Shown in pieces: positions 36,140 through 45,805 of a stretch of 64,000 nt of DNA. The notes below the pieces were generated by a model, which saw only the letters and a program-made list of their open reading frames with translations, had not been told where the DNA came from and searched no databases. Every line of letters starts with the position of its first letter. Within the stretch, counting starts at the first letter, position 1. Made by a program: the position numbers and the translations under genes. This stretch comes from Diplodia intermedia (lineage: Eukaryota > Ascomycota > Dothideomycetes > Botryosphaeriales > Botryosphaeriaceae): the NCBI GenBank assembly GCA_021495925.1, contig JAKEKT010000014.1, positions 62,001 through 126,000 on the forward strand. The letters run 5' to 3'.

Positions 36140-36916
36140 TCACAAAAACCACCCCACAACCGGAATCAACCCCCTCCTCCCCAACCCCGCCGCATTCGGA
36201 CTCGCCACCGTCGTGCTCGCGACAACAATGAAGCCGCCACCGGTGGTCGTGGTCGTGCCCGCCGAACTCGGCAACACGAAGCTGCCCAAACTGCTGGAGG
36301 AAGAACCTCCACCCTCGGTGACGGTCGTCACGCCGTAGCCGGGCGCGACGGTGGAGCTCGCGCGGATGCTGCCCGTGCACACGGCGCCCGAGGGGCAGCA
36401 CGCGACGTGGCCGGCCTGGTCGACGGCGCAGTTGCTCGAGCGGTGGCAGCACAGGCCGGGCGCGCCGAGCGCCCCGCACGCCTTGTAGGACGTCGGGCAG
36501 GTCGTGCCGCCGCCGCGGGAGGACGAGGACGAGGACGAGGACGAGCTGCTGGCTTGGCGCTTGAAGGGGTTGTTGATGTGGTAGAAGGGCGCGGGTGTGG
36601 TGGTGGGGGAGGAGACGGCGGCGGCGGCGGCGGTGTTGGAGGAGGCGGCCGGGGTGGGACCGGATGGCGGTGGTGCCGCGGCGGGTGAGGCGGCGGCGGC
36701 GGTGTGGTGGAGGAAGGGGATGTGGTCGAGGATTAGGCCGGGGAAGAAGGGCGAGTAGGGCGTTGGGGTGAGGGTGGTTTGGGGTGAGCCGTTGTTGTCG
36801 TTGTTATTGGTGGGCGGGGATGCGGAGGCGGAGGCGGAGTCGCGGACTGCGCTGGCGGCGCTGGTGCTGGCGGCGAGCAGCGAGGCCGCGAGGAAGAGGC
36901 GTAGTGATGTGCGCAT
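36140..36916 (-). CDS. Secreted Cys-rich protein, possibly cell-wall associated
   Basis: An intronless 258-residue frame with ATG at 36916. Residues 1-23 (MRTSLRLFLAASLLAASTSA...) form a clear signal peptide. A long Ala/Ser/Thr/Pro-rich stretch follows, then a poly-Ser run, then a compact eight-cysteine module at about 140-183 containing CGALGAPGLCC and DQAGHVACC. This module recurs in fungal surface proteins that are often GPI-anchored, usually with Ser/Thr-rich spacers on both sides, as here. The C-terminal Ser/Thr/Gly-rich tail ends in RRGLIPVVGWFL, which is a weak GPI signal because of the paired Arg, so anchoring is unsure. The role is probably structural or in surface interactions; no enzyme motif is visible. 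Confidence 0.72.
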   Translation of the reverse strand: MRTSLRLFLAASLLAASTSAASAVRDSASASASPPTNNNDNNGSPQTTLTPTPYSPFFPGLILDHIPFLHHTAAAASPAAAPPPSGPTPAASSNTAAAAAVSSPTTTPAPFYHINNPFKRQASSSSSSSSSSSRGGGTTCPTSYKACGALGAPGLCCHRSSNCAVDQAGHVACCPSGAVCTGSIRASSTVAPGYGVTTVTEGGGSSSSSLGSFVLPSSAGTTTTTGGGFIVVASTTVASPNAAGLGRRGLIPVVGWFL

Positions 36917-38044
36917 TGTGGAGCTTTTGCGGATTGTTTGTGGAGGAATTGCGCGACTGCAATGCCGAGGGAGAGGCGGGTGTGAGAGCGCTCTACTGCG
37001 GTGGTGACGGTGGTGGTGTGGTGGGCGTCGGGATGCGGTAATGATCCGGCGTGCTGGCTGTAACGAGCGTGCGCTGTTTCTGCAGTGGCTGTGAGATTAG
37101 CTGGGCGGAACCATAGAGAGAGCAAAGGTGCTTGCGCGTCACTCACCAAGTAGGGCGAACGTCGGAATTGCTTGGAGGGCGAAGAGTGGGCAGGACAGCC
37201 CGGTTTTGCTCTGGTGGTCTTCAATTATCGGGCGGCTGGACTTTGGGGCGGCTGGGAAAGCGGGTGGATCGGCCGCACGCCTCTCCCCTTGGCCCTAGCT
37301 TCCGCCCGCACGTTGGCTGGAGCAACTCCGCAGCGCAGCCTTGGCTCCCACGTCACAACCCTATCTTCAACTCGTCTCGCTTACTGCCACTCCCTCAGGG
37401 CCGCGCGTTCTGCAGCTCCCGTGCCTATATCTATGAGAACGTTTCTTGTCTCTTATAGCATGAGATTGGTAGTGTGCACCTCTCTTCCGATCTTTGCAAG
37501 GGTGAGGAACCTGCAGTGGACGCCTAGTCAATTAGCGTCATCCTCTGCTTTGACATCACCTCGTCGCCGGCGAGACAGTAGTAATTATTTTGTTGAGATG
37601 GAAAGTAGCGTAAATGATATACCGCAGTAAGCACGTTGACGACTTCTTCAGGCCGGTGCTGCCGCGGCGGGTGACAAAAGAAATTGCCCACCCGCATCTG
37701 CCTCACACACATAGGTTTTAAATCCACGCATTTAAGCTCGGATCTTGCATTTAACTACCCATCCTATGTAGGATTTTTTGATGAGGTAGATACGAGTGGG
37801 TAATTTCTTTTGTCACCCGCCGTCCTGCCTTCGCATAGAGTTGAAAGTTCACATGATACGAACTCAGCAAAACAAAGGGTAGAAAGTATCAATCGCAAGC
37901 TTCTTATTGTTATATTATTTGCGTCTTGTCGCTACTATGTAAAAATATAACTAATCCGATATGGGTATCAATCCGGACTCCCGCGCTTAACTCCTTCAAG
38001 CTTCCAAAAACAAGGCCGTTCCGCAAGTACCAACAACTCCACGC
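36917..38044. other. Intergenic region carrying a foldback element
   Basis: It contains the promoter of the secreted Cys-rich gene at its left end and the 3' flank of the GT25-like gene at its right end. From about 37,560 to 37,970 it is noticeably more AT-rich than its surroundings, and the inverted-repeat element at 37665-37822 sits there. Confidence 0.55.
37665..37822. mobile_element. MITE-like foldback element, 158 bp
   Basis: The left arm starts CGGCGGGTGACAAAAGAAAT at 37665 and its reverse complement ends at 37822. The first 21 bases are identical, and about 40 bases pair with only four mismatches. All four mismatches are transitions, and in each the right arm carries the A/T state. 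The 70-80 bp centre is AT-rich and has no reading frame. GTGCTGCC just left and GTCCTGCC just right of the element match at 7 of 8 positions and could be a decayed target duplication, though the exact border is ambiguous. Short non-coding elements with terminal inverted repeats like this are MITEs. Confidence 0.7.
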
Positions 38045-39376
38045 TCACGTCGTGTACCAGTCCAACTCCTCGTCCGTCGGCATACACTCCACCAACTCCC
38101 CATCACCCTTCTCGGCATTGCACCTCGCGCTGTACATGATATTGAACGTGATAAACCTCTGTCCACCACGCGCAAGCCCCTCATCCGTCTTAATCTTCTT
38201 CCTCTTCCTGCTCTTCAACTCCCCATCCACCCCGTCCCCCTCTTCAATCCCCCAATTCATATCCTCTACCATACTACTACCCTTCCCATCCCCGCTAATG
38301 AGCCGCTGATGATGAAACACTTCCGGCGCCACACTCACGCACCTCAGCCCACCCTTCTTCTCGCCCTTCGCACACCCGGCGCCGACCTCGTTGTCGAACG
38401 CCGCGCCGCCGCCTTGGCCCGTCATCTCGAGGATTCGCGCCGCCCCTTGCCGGGTCACGGCGTACGCGAACGTGCACGTGGGTCCCGGCGAGCGCATGAT
38501 GCTGCGCGTGCCGTCGGGCAACGGCGTGTAGGCGTAGCGGTCGGCGAAGGCGCGCAGGCGGTTGGCGGGCGGGACGGTGGCGGCGTCGGCGAGCGTGTCG
38601 AGTTGGCGCGAGCGCGGCGTCTTGCCCGAGGCGCAGTGCCCGAGCCAAAGGATGTCGTAGCCGAGGGTGTAGGGGATGGTGGAGTTGTTGCTGAGGGTGG
38701 CGTTGGAGGAGAAGGAAGGCATGAGGCCTGCGGCGTCGGCGTCGGCGTCGGCGTCGTTGTTCTCGCTGTCGTCGAGGATCTCGCGCACCAGTGATGGCAC
38801 GGCTGCGTCTGGCGCGAGTATTTGCCGGATCCGGACGTCCCAGTCGGCGTCGTCTTCGAGTATCAGGGCGGTGTTGATGTCGTGTGCGAGCACGTACTTG
38901 AGGGCGTCCAGATGTGCCAGCCATGCCCTTGCGCTGCCTATACGCGGCGACTCGCCACTTTTCGAAGTATGCTGCATGAAGGCGTGCAGCTCGTCGTCCG
39001 GGACATGCCGGGACTGGTGCACATTGACTTCCAGACCTGTCCGGTTCGCTGCCGCGAGGAGGCCGTGCTGGCGCCATGCGCCCGGCTTGGATGAATCTTC
39101 GGAGGAGATGGCGATGATTGTTTGGAACTGTACGGATGCGACGTTAACTAAAGTGGCATTCTGACGCTGACTCATGATGGAATGGCGTACTCCAAGTGTG
39201 GCATTAGCAACTTCGACGCTTTCCTGCCCACCGAAGAGCGTCTTCGCTAATTGCACGGGCTGTGCCGTGTCGAGAATGTAAAACTGCCATAGAAACAGGG
39301 CCGTGATGCCGGCAAAGACGAAGACGGTGCGGCTGTAGCCCGGCCTTATCGGCGAGCGGGAGTTCGGAAGAAGCAT
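38045..39376 (-). CDS. GT25-like glycosyltransferase, type II membrane protein
   Basis: 443 residues from the ATG at 39376. The frame is open for 90 more codons upstream, but those are basic and unlike a membrane protein N-terminus. After a short cytosolic part (LLPNSRSPIRPGYSR) comes one hydrophobic anchor (TVFVFAGITALFLWQFYIL), so the catalytic domain should face the Golgi or ER lumen. Family signs include RIGSARAWLAHLDALKYVL followed by ALILEDDADWD, a DxD-type nucleotide-sugar/metal motif, and a late region with GAARILEM and FDNEV. These match fungal proteins annotated as glycosyltransferase family 25 / LPS-biosynthesis-like. Several N-x-S/T sites are present. A DADADADA repeat and a basic RKRKKIK patch are lineage-specific inserts. 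The acceptor is unknown. Confidence 0.72.
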   Translation of the reverse strand: MLLPNSRSPIRPGYSRTVFVFAGITALFLWQFYILDTAQPVQLAKTLFGGQESVEVANATLGVRHSIMSQRQNATLVNVASVQFQTIIAISSEDSSKPGAWRQHGLLAAANRTGLEVNVHQSRHVPDDELHAFMQHTSKSGESPRIGSARAWLAHLDALKYVLAHDINTALILEDDADWDVRIRQILAPDAAVPSLVREILDDSENNDADADADAAGLMPSFSSNATLSNNSTIPYTLGYDILWLGHCASGKTPRSRQLDTLADAATVPPANRLRAFADRYAYTPLPDGTRSIMRSPGPTCTFAYAVTRQGAARILEMTGQGGGAAFDNEVGAGCAKGEKKGGLRCVSVAPEVFHHQRLISGDGKGSSMVEDMNWGIEEGDGVDGELKSRKRKKIKTDEGLARGGQRFITFNIMYSARCNAEKGDGELVECMPTDEELDWYTT

Positions 39377-40160
39377 CTGGTTCGTCAACTCGCGCTGCAC
39401 ACAGTCATGACACGGCAGTGACGAGAGGAGAATTGGCGGGGAGAGTACTCTTGCTGTGAGCAGTTGTGACAACGTCCCAGAAGGCGAGGTTGAGGGCTGC
39501 CGTCGAACAGTAATCGCGGCAGATCCGCGCCACCGGGATTTCCGGCTACTGATGCGCGCGTGATACCGTCCCGTCCAGATGTGGCAAGGTCGTGAGGGCG
39601 AAGCCAAGGAAATGCGAGGGAAGGCGTGAGTGTCACCGTTACCCAAAGCCGTATGTTATGTTGCTGCGACCAGCCATGCCCTTTTTTTTCTTCCACTAGA
39701 GTCGTCCAAGCGTCCTTTAGCAGTGAAAATTCGCACGAACACTCGATAAAAGTCGGCAATATGACCTGCTCCAAACGGCTAGGGCGCAATTTTTCGGCGG
39801 CTCCCACGTTGTTTACCCCACCACTATCCTTATCTGGACCCCTGTTCCGAGCAGACCGGACAGACACTAGTCCGACGCCTTCCGTCCGAAGTCTTCCTCA
39901 ACACCATTTTTCGGACACGGGTTGCCTGCGTCCTCCGAGGCCGCGCTTGTGTTTTATTCCTGCCGGTTTAACTTGCGGCAAATGGAAACAGTGTCTCCAC
40001 CAGTCGGCGTTGCAGGTTATTCTGCCCGGAGCATTGTTTGCAAGCGTCTCATCTTTGGGTATCTCTAATGCGCACTAAAGCGACGAAGGCATGAGTAGGA
40101 GCACGACTAACACTATTGGTGGACACCGCTATTAAGGGCGCACGGATATGCACTCACGGT
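39377..40160. other. Intergenic, promoter of the GT25-like gene
   Basis: These 784 bases lie upstream of the GT25-like gene and downstream of Vps37 on the same strand. I see no gene or repeat in it. Confidence 0.5.
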
Positions 40161-41003
40161 TCATCGCCAGCCGCCAACTCTGCCCTCGTCCCATCTCTCC
40201 TTTCTTTCCCTTCTCAAGTATGCGACCTTTTTGCCCTCCCTAATCCGTCTCACGAATTCTGCAACCTCTCGTTCGGTGGCTTGCCCGCCACCTTCGCCCT
40301 CGAGGAAGCTCTCTTCTAGACCACGGCAAAGCGCTTCTTGTTCGGTGATAGAAGTGCTTAGTCTCTGGTAGAGTGCCGGTGGACTGAAGTCCTTGAGCGC
40401 AGCATCTTGCTCGGCTTGCTTCGCACGCCACTGTCCTTCGAGGGCACGAAGGGCAAGCAGTCGGGACTGGGTATGCTGGCGCTGGTGCTGCAGATGCGAC
40501 TCAAGGTTCTTCAACGACTCCGCCAGTGCTATATTGGCCGCCAGGGCCTCGTTGAGGGGGACGGTAGATGCGGCGATGGAGGGATGGGCAGTGTCCGGCG
40601 AGTGAGCGAGTGCTTTCTGGAGCTCGGGATTCTCAAGAACCGCCTGGAGATCAGCCGTGCTGCATGTAATTGTGAGCATTGGGACGATCCGCATCACGCA
40701 TTGTGAGGCAATTTCGCACTTCTTGTCTTTCAACACATCCGGGAGCCAGCCCTCTTCGGGCAGTTCAATTTGCGGTTGACGGTCAACCACGGGCACTTGC
40801 TGACCGCCATATGCATGAGGCGACTGTGAAGCCGGGTCGGCCTGGGCCTGAGCTATCTGAGCAGGTGTGGGGGGTAGCGGCGGACCGGCAAGCGGGGTGC
40901 CTCTTCCGCTCGAGTGAGCGGAGGGCTTCGGCGGCGGAGGCGGCGGTGTGGAGGCATCGAACTGGAACTGTGCTTGGGACTGGTGTGGGGAGTGGTACGA
41001 CAT
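40161..41003 (-). CDS. ESCRT-I subunit Vps37 (Mod_r domain)
   Basis: The ATG is at 41003. The N-terminal 75 residues are Pro/Gln-rich, as in other fungal Vps37 proteins. LPEEGWLPDVLKDK and then TADLQAVLENPELQKALAHS open the Mod_r coiled-coil domain, which ends with a helical FVRRIREGKKVAYLRRERKERW tail. Vps37 joins Vps23 and Vps28 in ESCRT-I, which sorts ubiquitinated cargo into multivesicular bodies. Residues between KDKK and TADLQ (a segment with Cys and Met) are unlike the family and are bounded by GTGCGA and ATGCAG: a 60-nt intron at 40660-40719. Removing it gives 260 residues and joins two family blocks cleanly. Retaining it also leaves an intact frame. Confidence 0.82.
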   Translation of the reverse strand: MSYHSPHQSQAQFQFDASTPPPPPPKPSAHSSGRGTPLAGPPLPPTPAQIAQAQADPASQSPHAYGGQQVPVVDRQPQIELPEEGWLPDVLKDKKCEIASQCVMRIVPMLTITCSTADLQAVLENPELQKALAHSPDTAHPSIAASTVPLNEALAANIALAESLKNLESHLQHQRQHTQSRLLALRALEGQWRAKQAEQDAALKDFSPPALYQRLSTSITEQEALCRGLEESFLEGEGGGQATEREVAEFVRRIREGKKVAYLRRERKERWDEGRVGGWR

Positions 41004-42221
41004 GAGTGTGAGCGGTGTGCCGTGAGGCGACTCGGGGGAAATGAGAACGGTATTGGGAGCGCTGCTGGACTGCTACTTCAGGCTGTCTCCATGTTGTCCC
41101 CGCGGTATGACGCGCCGCTGGGCGAGCTGGGCAGCCAGGAACAACAGTTTTGCCGCGTCCGACCGCCAAGCCACCGCCGTCGATCTGATGGACCCTGAGG
41201 ATGATGCTGCACTCACTGGCACTGGCACTGCCGACGCGTTGCCTGCGCGACTCTCAATATTGCGACTGCTGGCGAGGCGCCTGGAATTTAATGCAGAATA
41301 TACAACGTTGCTATATTTGCGCGCCTCCTTATGCGCTCGGCAAGCGGCCGAAGCCTCACGGACCGGTGGTACTGCCGGCAACGACAGCGATAATAGGACA
41401 GGAGAGCGCTGAGGCCTCCCCTGACGAGGCATGATCCGCGAGCTAACGTGGCTGGCGAGCAGCGAAATTACACGTCCATTAGCCGCGCCGATGCATCGAA
41501 AGACATGAAACAATTCGCCAGCGGCGGGCCGGGCCAAATGAATGCTGCACAACAGCGGCCTAGGCGCCGGCGCTTCTGGACCTCTGGTGGAGCGGCGGAC
41601 GCGCTGGCCGGAGACGCGGCGGGCGTGGGTCGCGTGCGATTGGACGGGAACGCTACCTCTGAATGGCGCGATTGACGACGGCGACAGGATCACAGTGTGG
41701 GCCGCGATCGATGCTGGCGCGCTGCAGCGCTTCGTGGTGATGAACCCCATCGCCCAGCGCGGTTCTGGAGGCTTGGGCGACACGCAGGGAAATGAATGCA
41801 CAGCCAAGAAAGGGGATCTGTTGGCGCAAGAACAGCGGCCGGCCTCTGCCTCGCACGGCCTGGCGTTTTTAGGGAAGCCCCCGTTGCCTGCGCTCTCTGG
41901 CCACGCCGGCGCAAGCGCCGTTCTCCGCAGTGCCAGGCAGCCCACTGCCCTGAACCAGCAGCGAGCTGCGTCTTCCCTGCGCGGCGCGTCCAATCAGCGG
42001 CCTGCCCTGGCCACCAGCACGCGGCTTGGCCTGTTCCCAGACCACCCCCGATAGCACTGCGGAGCGCGCATCTTTCTCAAGCCTCTCCCCTTCCCCTTCC
42101 GCACGCGGACAAGATTCGAGACGCCTCGGGACGCCAGAGTCTGGAAGGAAGAGATTCTCGTGTCCCCGACCGATTCGTGCAGCGGCCCTTTCACTATCTC
42201 CATCTTTGCCCGATTGGAATA
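41004..42221. promoter_or_regulatory. Divergent promoter region, Vps37 / coiled-coil protein
   Basis: This 1.2 kb, GC-rich spacer separates two head-to-head genes. Long overlapping frames on both strands (for example 41073-41993 minus) have Arg/Ala/Pro/Ser composition with no domain features, so I treat them as composition noise. The last 170 bases before 42222 are pyrimidine-rich, as expected for a 5' UTR. Confidence 0.45.
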
Positions 42222-45200
42222 ATGCATACCCAGACTCCACCAGCTGCCCGCCGCCGGGGCACCAATTCGTCTGAGACGCCCTTGTCGCCTGATATAGAAG
42301 CCCCTCAGCTTAGGACCGCCTCGCTCGTCGGCATCACCACGCCCTCTTCTGCGACGTTTCGCGCTCAGACGCCAGCGAGTCCGACCGTTGCATCACCTCC
42401 CGTCCGTCGCAAGCCGCTGCCCGCTAACGCCTCGCCCGTCGCCACGCGCTTCTCCTCCCAAAGCTATACCACGGGCCCCCGGATCGTCGAGAGAGGTCAC
42501 ACGCAGCGCGCCTTCTCTACCGACAACACTCCCCACTCCTTCGCGCGCTCGCAGGCAGCCTTCACGCCGCCCCTGACCGCGACAAAGGAAGAATTCAACC
42601 CCCATACCCGAGACAAGTATGTCAACGTCCCGCATCCTCCATGGCGAATCATCGCCGTTTTGGGGCGCGACATCAAACGGTAACTGTCGGACTGACCTGC
42701 ATACAGCACCGACGCCACCGGCGCTACGCCAGACGACCCGCTAGACGACTACATCGCAGAGGACGGACCGCGCGCGAGGCGAGCATCGTCGCAATACGGA
42801 GGCTTGCTGCCAGTGGTGGAAAACAATTCCCGGCCGGGTTATGATCGCGCGGCCAGCAGCTACCATACGGCACGAGTTTCAACATCTGAATGGGATCCTG
42901 AAACAGCCCCAGACAATTTACACAGTCACGAGCGGACCCCGACCATGTCCTCATATGATTCAAAAAGAACCCCAGACTTGACACTTCAGATCCACGGAGA
43001 GGATGGCGTTACCGGCGACTTCCTCGACTATGACCAGCTCACGGACGACGAGGACCGCTCGCCGAAACCTGAGATGGCCACCGGCAACAAGTTCACTTCG
43101 TTCTTTGGATGGAAGTCTGGATCACAAAACCTAGCGAATGGCTCGCCTGCTACCAACTTCTCCGACGACTCCGCAGCACCCAATGCTCTCAATCCAGGGA
43201 AGAAGACGCCCAAGGCACTGGACATTCCTGCGGCCAACTCCCAACAGTCGTACTTCACTGTCCCCGGCACCCCACTCTACTCATCCTCTCATAGCGTCAA
43301 TGCGCACGTTGAGGAGCTCGAGCGCGAGCTGCGCGAGATCAGTGCAGAGCTAGCCGGCTCGATCAAGAGAGAGTTGGAGCTCGAAGATGAGCTTGAGAAC
43401 TACAAGATGGAGAATCCTTCGGGGACAACAGAAAACCGCAGGACAAGTGATTACTACTCCGACTCTGGTGCTAGTTCCGCAAAGTTCCCCATTGGCGACA
43501 CCGAGGCGAAGCTAGAGACGTTGGAAAAGTTGCGCCGGAAAGCAGAGCAGGACAGGGCATCAGCCAAGAATGAGACCGCACAGCGACTTCAAGATGAGTT
43601 GCGGAGGCGCGCGGACCTTGAAGCTCAAGTCCAATCTCTGGAGGAGCAGCTTCAAGGAAACGAGAAGCTGGATGATATCAAGCGCCGACTTGTTGATGAG
43701 AAGCAAGCCAAGGAAAACCTGGAAGATCTACTGGCAGCCCTACGCGAGGCGCACGACAAGGACCGGGGTGAGAGAGACAATTTGCGTGATGAAATCATTC
43801 CGCAGCTCAATGCTCGCTTGACTGGCCTCGAGACCGGGGCTGGAGAGGTCGAGAAGCTGAGATACGAAAACACGCGCCTGCAGCAGGAACTCGAATCCTT
43901 CCAGATGGAAATCCTTCCGGACCTCCGCACCCGCCTGGACCAATTCAAGGACATGCAACAAGAAAACGCTCGCCTACAGTACGAGCTCGACAATGTCCGC
44001 AATGAAACCAACGATGCCCAGGCAGACCGCATCGAGAAGCTCCAAGACGAGATCACCCGCCTTAAGCGCCAACTCAGTACTGTTCAGAATGAAGCAAACA
44101 TTGCTGAGGTCGCTCAGCTCCAAGCTACTCAACTCCAAGCCCTCGGCGAGGAAAACTCTCGCCTTCAACAAGAGCTTCAAACAGTTCGCAACGAGAACCA
44201 ATCCTTGCTCAACGCTCGCCGCATGCGACTCGAACTGGCACAACAATCAGACCGTTTCAACTCGATTTCCGAGGAAGGAGAGGAAGGAGCACCGTCCGGG
44301 TCGCCGAAGATTGGTCTCTCGCGCTCCAACTCCCTTGCACGCAATTCCGTTCAGCTTCTCAAGCGTGGTTCCCGCAGTGGCACACTGAGCGGACTCTCCA
44401 GGTCCAACTCGGTCAAAGAGAAGGGTGAAGCCCCGCGTGACTTTGGAGAGAAGATGAAAGATGTCGAAGAACAGAGAGACGCCCTGCACCGTGCTCTCAA
44501 GCAACTCCTGGCCCGCTACGAACAGCAGCAGAAGGACCACGCAAAGAAAATTAAACTCCTTGAAATGGAGAGAGATCGTGCGCTCAATGTGTCTCCCAGA
44601 CGCACAGCTTTCCATGGCGAGGTCACAAACCTTCGTGCCGAAATCAACCTTTTGCGCAAGCGCGCAGACGATGCTCTCGATCAGAAGTGGCAAGTCGAGA
44701 AGAACCTTGGTGGCGTCCGTATGGATCTTGCGCGTGCCGAGCTGGAAACCAGCTCGCTTCGCGATCTCATGGGCGAGAAGGACATGTTCGTTCAGGAGCG
44801 GAGACCGTCGGCAGGCAGTGTCTACAGTGACGACTCTCAGGCGCCAGTCACTTTGGAGCGGGCTTACAAGGAGCTTCAGACCCTGCATGCTCTCTCGCTC
44901 GCGCGTGTCAAAGGAATGGAGGAAGGAGAGGATGCGGAAGAAGCCGAGCGTGTCCTGGGTCTGCTCAAGCAAAGCATTTCGGACGCGAAGACGGAGCGTG
45001 ACAACGCACTCAAGGAGGCCGAGGCATACCGTCAACAGGCCCGTGCTCTTCAAGAGTCGGAGGTTGCACACCTGGACAAGGAGCACTCTCTTGCGTCTGA
45101 GCTATTCGGGGCAGCCAAGAGGATGGATGATCTCGCAGCCCAAACTCAAGTACAGCTACAGCAAAACGACGCTCTCAGGCAGCGTCTTGCCGAAGCCATC

Positions 45201-45805
45201 GGACGAGGTGAGAGCGAGCAGCGTCTCGCCGCGAAGCGCATCACGGAGATGCAAAGCAAACTGCGCGCAGCTGAGGAAGGCGTCTCAGTGGCGCAGAACC
45301 AATCGGATGAGGCGCTTTTCCCACACGAGGATGAGCTGCGTGCGATCAACGACAGTCAAGTAGCACAGTTGAAGCGCATGCAGGGCGCCCGGGGTATGCT
45401 TGATCCGACGAAGCTTTCGCCGGCATACAGCCCCATGCCAAAGCCTCTCAGCCCGATCTTCGCGCAGAGAAGCCCCAGGCTGGACATCACGTCGAGCGGC
45501 CTTGGTATATCGATCCACCAAGCAACGAAGACTGGGGATTTGGAGCACAAGGTGCACGACCTGGAGAAGGCGTTATCGGACGCCGACAGAGAGATGGAGG
45601 AGGTGGTCGGCCGCATGAACATGGCGCAGATCGAAGTCGCAGAGCTGCAGACCGAGAAGTGAGTATACCCGATCGATCAACAAACATAAGAAGTGTTTCT
45701 AACATTCCGAACAGGGACGAAGCTATGCGCGAGACAAGAAGGCTGCAGGCTGAGATCACTGCCCAACGCGAGTTGGTCAGGGAGCTCATGAGCCAGCAGC
45801 AATAA
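42222..45805 (+). CDS. Large coiled-coil protein (Uso1-like annotation group)
   Basis: Exons 42222-42616, 42707-45658 and 45715-45805 give 1145 residues, with both split Asn/Lys codons restored by splicing. The N-terminal 300 residues are disordered, Ser/Thr/Pro-rich and carry many Ser-Pro/Thr-Pro sites. A short motif near 220 (FTSFFGWKSGS) looks conserved. From about 330 to the C-terminus the protein is almost continuous coiled coil, starting HVEELERELREISAEL. It is broken near 665-710 by a Ser/Arg linker with two SRSNS repeats (GLSRSNSLARNS and LSGLSRSNSVKEK), and near 900 by a Pro-rich hinge (SPAYSPMPKPLSP). Related Pezizomycotina proteins are often labelled intracellular transport protein Uso1-like from coiled-coil similarity alone. 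A role as tether or cytoskeletal or septal scaffold is plausible but unproven. SRSNS sites could be kinase targets. Confidence 0.8.

Noticed and set aside
41073..41993. 306-codon minus-strand frame between Vps37 and the coiled-coil gene
   Set aside because: Arg/Ala/Pro/Ser-rich with overlapping long frames on the other strand in GC-rich DNA. It sits exactly where two divergent promoters must be.
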